Shown here: piece by piece, positions 40,214-48,793 of the stretch
Layout: each line of letters begins with the position of its first letter
Position numbering within the stretch: position 1 is the first letter of the stretch
Source of the DNA: Rodentolepis nana
Taxonomy: Eukaryota; Platyhelminthes; Cestoda; Cyclophyllidea; Hymenolepididae
Assembly: GCA_900617975.1 (NCBI GenBank)
Contig: UZAE01012067.1
Span: forward strand, 1-54,016
Direction of reading: 5' to 3'
Length of the DNA stretch: 54,016 nucleotides
Program-made: the position numbers and the translations under genes
The notes under the pieces: generated by a model
Seen by the model: only the letters and a program-made list of their open reading frames with translations
The model's database searches: none
Told to the model about the DNA's origin: nothing

Positions 40214-43200
40214 NGGGGGGGGTGGGAGAAGGATTTGACATGTGCGACATCTTTGATTTCTGGGGAAAAGATTGCTAAGATCATCGCTATGGGTTGTAAA
40301 ACTGATTATCTCTGGAAAAGATTGGTTTGCTTGTTTTTTTCGTCCTCAAGAAAGTATTTCTTCCTCCATTTCCTCTTCCCTCTTCTTTTATGACTTTTAA
40401 GCTCTTGACCTATTTCTCTCATATTTCCACAGCCGTTGTGTCGAAATTACCGATCCAATAACCGGGAAAGCATCGAGTCATTGGTGGGTAATTTTTTGGG
40501 TGTTTCAAACACTACTCTTGATTTTCCATTAGCTTCAATGATGAACTCTGGAAAGATAATGGCTCAGTGCCTGGCTGGAAAACTGGCAGAGTTGATCTTA
40601 GCTCCTCTGCAAAGTCGGATTTTCAGGTACTCATTGAAATTTTAGGTGCTGTGTTTTAATTAGTTTACCTTAAGTTGTTTTGGAGCTATTGTCAGGGCAA
40701 GCTCTTTTATTGGAATTTAGATGTTAATTTTGGGCTCGTTTGAACTCTCTTTTCATCTGCTTTCTTTTCTTTTTTCTCTTTTTTTTCTTTATTTAAACTC
40801 ATTCTCCCCGTATTTCCTCTTCAGTCGTTGTGTCCAAGTTCATCACCCATTGACTGGAAAGCTTACAAGCATCTGGTAGGAGTGTAGACTTTTTGTAATT
40901 GGCTTAATTATTCAATTAGTTCCACTGATGATCTCTGGAATGCCACTGGTTCCACTTCGGGTTGGCAAAATGTAGCTATTGACTTGAATTCCACTGTCAA
41001 GAGTGATTTCCAGGTACATCATTTATTAGTGGAGTTTTGTTAATCTATATTAGTACAATTAGCGTTTTATTTTAAAAGTAAACTCTATTTTATTTCTTTC
41101 CTTCTCTATTGGTAGCGACTTTGTTCCTCCACATCACTAGAACTTTCTATTTTTTGGGTGTGTTTCTGTCTATAAATGGTCGTCGTTTTGTGCTCCATAT
41201 TTCCAACACGCTTCCTGAATTAATTTGCCCCATTTTGACTGTCGTTGTTGTAGTTCTCCCTTTCTTTGTTTTTCGTTCCCACATTTATCGATTTTGGTGA
41301 ACTTTCTCCCCTTCAGCAGGTATTTTTTAATGAGAAATCGGGAAGAGAGAAAATTCAGAAAACCATTGAGGTGGTTTGCGGGAAGATGTGGTGGTGGTAG
41401 AGAGGATCCTTCCTGAAGGGGATGTCTATAGCAGTTAGAGTACAAATTGCCAAGTAGACGCCTTTGCCGGGTCTGGTGAATATAGATTTAACTTTAACTA
41501 AGTGCAGTCAGAGTATTCTCCGGGGTGGGGGGGGGGGGGATTGTTGTCTGACAACTGTTTTATTTGTACTTGGATTATGATAGACATGTCAACATCGGCA
41601 AGGCAGTGAGATTCTACCGATTTCTAGCTTTTTAGTAAATGTAAATTTCCTGCAAGCGTAAATTCACATACCCTAAGCATGGTCAATCCCATAGAACATA
41701 TAATAGATTGATTGGACTTCTTAATACTGCCGTAATCGTGTGCCTGCTTTTGGTCTATCTAATAAGAAGATAACTTTTGTTATAGTGGATTCAGTGAGAT
41801 TGTTTGCTCATTCTCTCTCGCCTTTCGAACTCTTTATTTCTTAGTCTTTTAAAGTACTTAGCCCATCATTTTTATACCCTCATTCTCTAACTTTAGAGAT
41901 TGTATCCAAGTGTTTCATCCTAAAACTGGCAAACCTACAAGTGTCTGGTTTGTTGACCTCTATTCTTCTATGGTAATTTCTCTTATGCGTCTATTAGTTC
42001 TAATGATGAGTTGTGGAATGCCACTGATTCTACACAGGGCTGGCATAATGTCAAAGTCTACCTTCCTTCCACTTCTACTAGGAGTGATTTTCAGGTACTT
42101 CTTCAAACCAGTCTCCTTCCCCTTCTCTTTCTCCCCTTTTTTCCGTTTGAGACTGTCTGATGGATAATCGATTTCTTAATTACCCTTCCCACAGTTTTGT
42201 GTATGTTGGTCTCAATTTAGTTCAGTAGGGGTAGTGATGATAGTTAACTGATTCACTATCATATTTGAAATGAGACGTAATTTGAAACTTTCTCCTTGTA
42301 GATTATTCTTGAAGGAGTTATTCCAGCTGGATTCCCGGATGCGAAAATATGTGTCGACAATATCACAAGCTACAATGTGTCTTGCAGTGGTGAGTCAATT
42401 GCTTACTTTTTATTAATAATGGATGAAGTTTACCCCGCGGCGCATTAAAAGCACAGTCATCGACTAAATTTTCGGCTTATCCAGTTAACTTGGTTTTTAC
42501 ATTATTATTAAAATTATCTTCAATTCATGGCTTTTGAAATACAATAATCTTGGCAAAAAGTGTTTATCTCCCTTGCACTTTCCTAGCTAAAATAAGGCTT
42601 TGTGAATTGGGTTCAGAATAATCGCGTAATATGCCTCAGAGGACAGGCAGATAGGAAATGAGTCCAGTTGAGTTGGAAACGAGTTAAGCGGCTCAAAGTA
42701 AATAGGTTAATTAAATCAAGCTTTCGTGGTTCTTACTCTCCCTCTCATATCTATAAATGATGTGTAGTGATTTTGTAATTTGCGATGTAAGCATTTTATG
42801 ATTTCGGTTTGAATTGAACTCAATATGCTTTTGTCGAAAAATTACAAAAACTCTGAAATTGCGGTAATATCACTCCACACTGCTTGGTCAGTTATCAGTC
42901 TAGTTGCTGCGTGCGTTAACTATACGCAGGAGAGACAGTTGTAGAAAAAGTTGGTACAATAGCTTATGCGATGGCTTGAATAGTGTGCTCCTCTGGGATT
43001 TTTGTGCTGACCTTCGTATATTACAATGCAGACAGTATATTTTCTTAGAATCCCTTTGTTTTTGTTAGAATTTTCAGTGTGTATTATGAGCAATTAGTGC
43101 GCCTCACTGTTGCATTAAAGCAATCTCATGCTTCGGTGGTCCCTTCATCATCATATCTCGCCAGATGTGGTGTAGGTCACGGTTTCAATTCCTCTTTCGG

Positions 43201-46200
43201 TATCCATTCACAGCAAATGGAATGGCCATTCACAGCGGCTAAGTCTGATCAATAATAGTGAGCAGTAGGGTTTGGTTCCCCCACCAAGGTGGTTCCGTTT
43301 CCTTGGAAAACACTTTCATAAATTGTCCCTGTGGTTATTGTTAAAATAGCCCCTTTCTTTTATTAAAATTCTATTATTTTACTAGTCCAAGTAATTTTAT
43401 TTTGCTAGAACTAGAGCAGGCTGTTGAAGGAAGAAGTTGATGGAGGAAAATTTTGACAGTTTTTAAACAATTGCTCTTATAATTTACACAATCTTCACCT
43501 CGAATAAAATTTGAAGAAGATAAGGAATGAGCTCTATAGTCCATTTCGTGTTTGGGGACTTGAAAATTCTGTAAAGTACTCATCCTTTGTTGAATTCGCG
43601 TTCAAAAGTATACGTGCACCTCTCCCTCCCCCCCCCCCCCCCCCCCCCCCCTAATACTCTGGTAGCCATGTACACTTTCTGTTCTGCTCTATTCTACCCC
43701 TCCTCTCTTCTATTTCACAGAACTCGAACCCAAACCAGCGATGTCCACATCCAATACCTACACTTGGGCTCAGTACTTTGGAATCACCTTCATCGTCGCC
43801 TTGGCTTTTGGTCTTCTGGTACCAATTCTCTTTCTCGTCGGTATCATTGTGATTTGCCGTCGCCGTCATGCCTATCGTCATCATTGCATGACCAATGGAT
43901 CTGGTGGAGGTATGAGCGTGGGAGGACCGGGCTCTGGAAGCTACGGCAACAGCAAACTCTTTTCTGCAAACTTGTGGCATTATATTGGTGGCAAAGAAGT
44001 CGCTGATGATCCCTTCGCTGAGCACACTGCTAGCATTCATCGTCCACCTTTTGCTACTCACAAATTCTCTGATGGAACTATGGGAATTAGGGGTGATGGA
44101 ACGCTGGATCTGCCAGATGTTGTTATTCCTTCCGGTGAGTTATAGATTTTATCATGCATTTATGAGGCAACTTAACGGTCAAGTGTGTACCATTTCTCTG
44201 TTACATGTAAGTAGCATAAATGATTTGAAACTCATCAATTCATCTCCACTGTTTAAAAGACCAGGTCTAGAGAGATTTATATTTGGCAGAAGGAAATAGG
44301 ACGCTCAATAAATGGAGATACATTGTTTAAAAATTATTTTCCTTAATTGGGAATTGTGTCGATGTCTTGGATAAATCTGCATTTCGTGGGTTTATAGCCT
44401 TACAAAACTGTAGAGTTTCGAAGACTACGTAACGTTTGCTACTGATAAAAGACAATGCTTAGTAATAGGTAAGAATATTACAATTAGATTGCCTCAATAC
44501 GAGAACTAACAGAAGTTATTTATTTATTTATTTATTTCAAATGGCAGGCGTCTTGATGGTTATCATTAGCCCTTTAGTTGAATTCAGGCTTCACAGAGGG
44601 GAAGAAACATCAAATTGAAAAGTCGAGAGGGGGGGAAGAGTGTTTCAAAGATGTAAGAGATAAACACAAAGGTAGAACAAAGGTGAGGGGCGTACTGTGA
44701 AAATAGTCGAATATGGCATAGAGTGAGGTGATGATAGTTTGAAGTGAGAAGTCAACTGCCGATTTATAGACTTTTTTGCCGTATGAGTATACGTTGCCCA
44801 GGGTGCACCACGTGGAGGTAAGTCTATCGCACACCTCAGAACTAACAGAAGTTATAACTGTGAAATGAGGCACTGAAAAGACGGTAGTGTACTTAGTTGG
44901 CAGAGCCCCGTTTTTCATCCGCTGCCTTAACTTCTTCGCCGTTGAACCATTATTTCCCTGTTATGCTTTTATTATTTTTTTTCTCATAGAATGTCTCAAG
45001 CGAAAATGTGTTATCATTCACGCGTTCTTAGTGTATTCCCATTTTTCTGCTCTATTTAGTTTACTGACATACTTTCTCGAGTTCTAAAATTTTGATACAT
45101 TGTCTTATTTTGTGCTTCTGTTGTGCTATGTTTAATAGAAAAAAAAGTTGGTAAGAAAGCACACGTGAACAAATAATCTCCTGTGTAGACTGCTAGTAAA
45201 ACGTAGATTTATGGTTGACCTCAAAAGCACATGCAGAAATTTGTGTGAAAGGCGGCTTGTCCATCCGGCTGTCCCCCTACTCGGTTTGGCTGTATAACGT
45301 GATGCTCTAATGAACCGTCAGAAAGCTGGGTGATTGCCCATTTCTCCGCTCTCACCTCTCACTTGATTTGTCACTGAATAACCAAGGCCTACAGTCATTG
45401 GAAGGAATTCACAATCTCGTTTTTCCCCATGAATATAGTTTTTCAATTTAAAGTTCTGGGCTTTCACTTCTCTCCTCGGTGTGGATTTGATTTTGAACTC
45501 TAAATAACCCCAATTAAATGTTCTTAAATATCCTTTAAAATATCTGTAATTTATAGACTGCAAATGCAAAGCCCAAATTGCCCCCACTCTGATGACTCAC
45601 CCCTATTGGCTAATCGAGTCAAATGTGCTTTCATTTGATTGGCTAAGCTTCTTTTGATTAGCTGTGCCAACATGCTGATTCATAATACATGAAATTTTTG
45701 TTACCTCTTTGGTATTACAAATGTACTACCTAGAACTTTCTCTTTGAATAAGTTCTATATTTTCAAGAGGTACGTTGTTTCAATTCCCTTTAATTCCATT
45801 TATCAGAACTTTCGAATCTATAAGGCTATGATAGAAGTCTATGTCCGCCTTCCAGTTAGGTGGCTGGTAAGTTTGTTCCAGAACCTCGTGTCCAAGTGAA
45901 TTTGAATAAGTTATATCCATCACACTGTTCAGGGAGGAGATTATAGTGTATTCGTTGGCCATTATGCTAATTAGGTAATCGACATAGTTCAGCCTTGCAA
46001 AATTAAAACGCATTTTATAAAAAGAAACGTTTTAGGTAGAATAACTTTTCCTGCGGGCATTTTAAAATTTTCTTGCTATGTAAACATGTAACCTACGATT
46101 CGTTTCGAACTTTGCGCCCGTCTCTTTATTGCATCAAAATATCCACCTGGAGGGGGGGGGGGGGGGTGGATGAATTGTTTTCTTTAATTTCTACTCTGAA

Positions 46201-48762
46201 CTTTCAATCATATTTTTAAGTATTTCTAACCGTGTTTTTATCAAGACGTTCTCACATTTGGAGAGTGAGTCTATCTTTTACCCATTTCCGTGCTGAATTC
46301 TACGGCTCACTGTCGACTTATTATCATCTCAGAGCAGAGGCAAAACAGTTGAGATAGACTGGAGAATCTAGACGCATGCCTTGGATTATTTTAAAAGTTA
46401 TTTTTTTAATCTACATTTATGAAAATAATTGGTCGATATTATCTGTTAAATTATCGATTTCCATATTTACTGTGGATTCTATATCGAGGAGGCAACAGCA
46501 TTGAGCAGGCTTTAGAAAGATTATTGGAGGCGATTTTGTTGTTCAGATTTCACTTATAAAATTCATGAGAAACCAAATGTGCGGGATATTTGAGAAATCC
46601 TGGGAATCCACATCTTGCCCAAATCCGAGTGACTCACCTTTCCCAGAATAATGCCAATTTAAACTAACCAATTCATTGTGTTGGGATGGTAAAAGTAGCA
46701 AAATGCAATACTTGGAAAAAACTTTTTATTTGCATTCAATAAAAAGCACGATTAATGAATGACAAATTTAACTGATATAAAATAGTAAACTTTGGCATAT
46801 CAGAATATTTGCTCCATCTACGCATGTTAAATTTCCTCTAAACTCGAATGCTTCATCCTCATTCAAGTGAATAATATCAATCACTCATTATTTCTATTGA
46901 TTTAAGTAAAATGAATAAGACCAATTAAGTTGATCTTATAACTACTAGAAGCTTTATGGGACTTTCGGAGCCTCTTTCTCCACGGACCTTTATGGAAGAT
47001 GAGGTGTAGCTAGGGTGATCTTGTGTTCGCCCCCTCCCTCCCCCCCCCTCCCCCACCTCTTCTCAGTCACTACTACTCTTCACTATAATAATACGACAGA
47101 TTAGATGGATAGGGCTTAAATTTGGATGTGTAGGCGTAGTCCCTGTGTGGGTGACTGAAGCGCATTGTATGTTTACTAATTCTGCTTAAATGAGGAAAAG
47201 CAGAGAAAGCAAATGCACGTTTCGGAAAAAAGGTCTGTCTGGGAAGTAGTCAACACACACACACACATAGAGATCAATGAACTTCCGTTGAAGTTGGATC
47301 CTGGGATCGCATAAAGTACACATGAGGAACTTGGAGAGAGTCGTATCAAGTATAGGGGTAGAGAATTCGGAATTTAGTAAAATATTGTTACCACACCATT
47401 GTGTTCCATGCTCTAGCTGCGATTCCTCCCGTCCAATGAATGACTGATTTCTACCATTTTAGGCCGTGTTGTTGGTGGAACACTAATGCGTAACCCTCAA
47501 CCCTCTTACAATGGCACTCCCTATGGTTATCAAACCATGATGGCTACTGGTAAAGGAATGCGCTACAATGGCATGACTATGGGTCAGCAAAACACAATGA
47601 TGCCTAACCAACCCAACTTCCCCATGGAGTTCGGAGCCCAAGGTATGATGCAAGGTGAGTAAATTAATATTCGCAGTCTGAATGGTCGGAGTAGTAGTGT
47701 ACATAACAATCACAATAGCATGTATGAATCGAATTGTTATGACCTGGCTTTTTGAAGTGCTTAAACGCGCTCCCATTTCTCCTAGTTAGTAAGTTTCTTT
47801 TCATCACTTATAGGCAATCAAATGATGATGGCCCCCGGACAAGTCATGGTGCAACAGGATCCTAATCAACAAGTGAGTTGGGATTCCCAGTGATTCCCCT
47901 GGTAAGTTTTTCCCCTTCATTCACCATATTTATTTTCTTTCCCTAGCAAATGATGATGCAACCATCCAACTACTTCCAATCTCTGGCACAACCAGCCGGC
48001 CAACAACAACAACTGGGAGGTCAACAACAACAGCCACAACAGCCTCAGATGATGCTCACTGGAGCTCCAAATCAAGTAACCGCCGCTGCTAATGTCCCTC
48101 TTCCCACGGCAACCACCAACGCCGCTAGCGTCACACCTCTCCAGTCTGCACCTGTCAATGCTGTTCCTGATGAAAATGGACCTTTTGTGCTACCTGACCC
48201 GCCATCTGACCACCAACAAGAACGCGATCAGGTCTGTCTGTTTGTCATTTTTGTATTTCAAGTGGGTGGATGGAGGACTAATAATGTCAAATTGAACCAT
48301 CCTTAAATTTGTTTGCGGTGGTAATTAGTTAGGCATTCCCGAATTTCATCAGTATGAGCTTTTAACTTAATTTTCAAGATTTCAAGGTTGTTGGTATGGC
48401 TCATTGATGTCGAATGGTGACGATCGAGTGATGAGTCATTCATTTGCTAAATTGTTTATACGTCATTTTTGAGCAGTTGTATATATCATTCAAGTCGGGG
48501 ACATGCAATCGATTCTAATCAATGTAAATCCAACGATAACAGCAATTTCGACTTCGAAAATACCAGATTCCACACTTAAGATTACTTATTGCGTGTGGCG
48601 TCTGGAACACTTCTTTGATTTTGTGATACGATCATTGTAGATACAGATTAAGCCCCTTACCATTAAATACGGGATTAGGATTTAGGTTTACCCAAAGTAA
48701 TTATTGTGAATTTTTGTTTCAAAATTGTATGAGTCACACTGTATGGTCTGTGAGTTGTGGGT

Positions 48763-48793
<31 letters not shown>

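Noticed and set aside
6867..42094. A conventional protein with about 22 MAM repeats made by using all exons in series.
   Set aside because: N exons (1/2) cannot be joined to each other, and C exons (2/0) cannot be joined to the next cassette, without a frameshift and a stop in each case checked.
26197..42094. CRISPR-like or satellite tandem repeat.
   Set aside because: Unit spacing is irregular, similarity is concentrated in coding parts with splice sites, and introns diverge; this is exon duplication.
43587..44061. Overlapping open frames in the other frames and on the minus strand over the transmembrane exon.
   Set aside because: They are shadows of the 43721-44134 exon, whose frame gives a membrane segment and matches splice phases.
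44200..47400. A transposon or retroelement in the 3.3 kb intron.
   Set aside because: No reverse transcriptase or transposase motifs and no terminal repeats seen on either strand.
47483..47776. Minus-strand open frame of 97 codons.
   Set aside because: Antisense shadow of the tail exon 47463-47654; His/Thr-rich composition comes from the opposite-strand Met/Gln codons.
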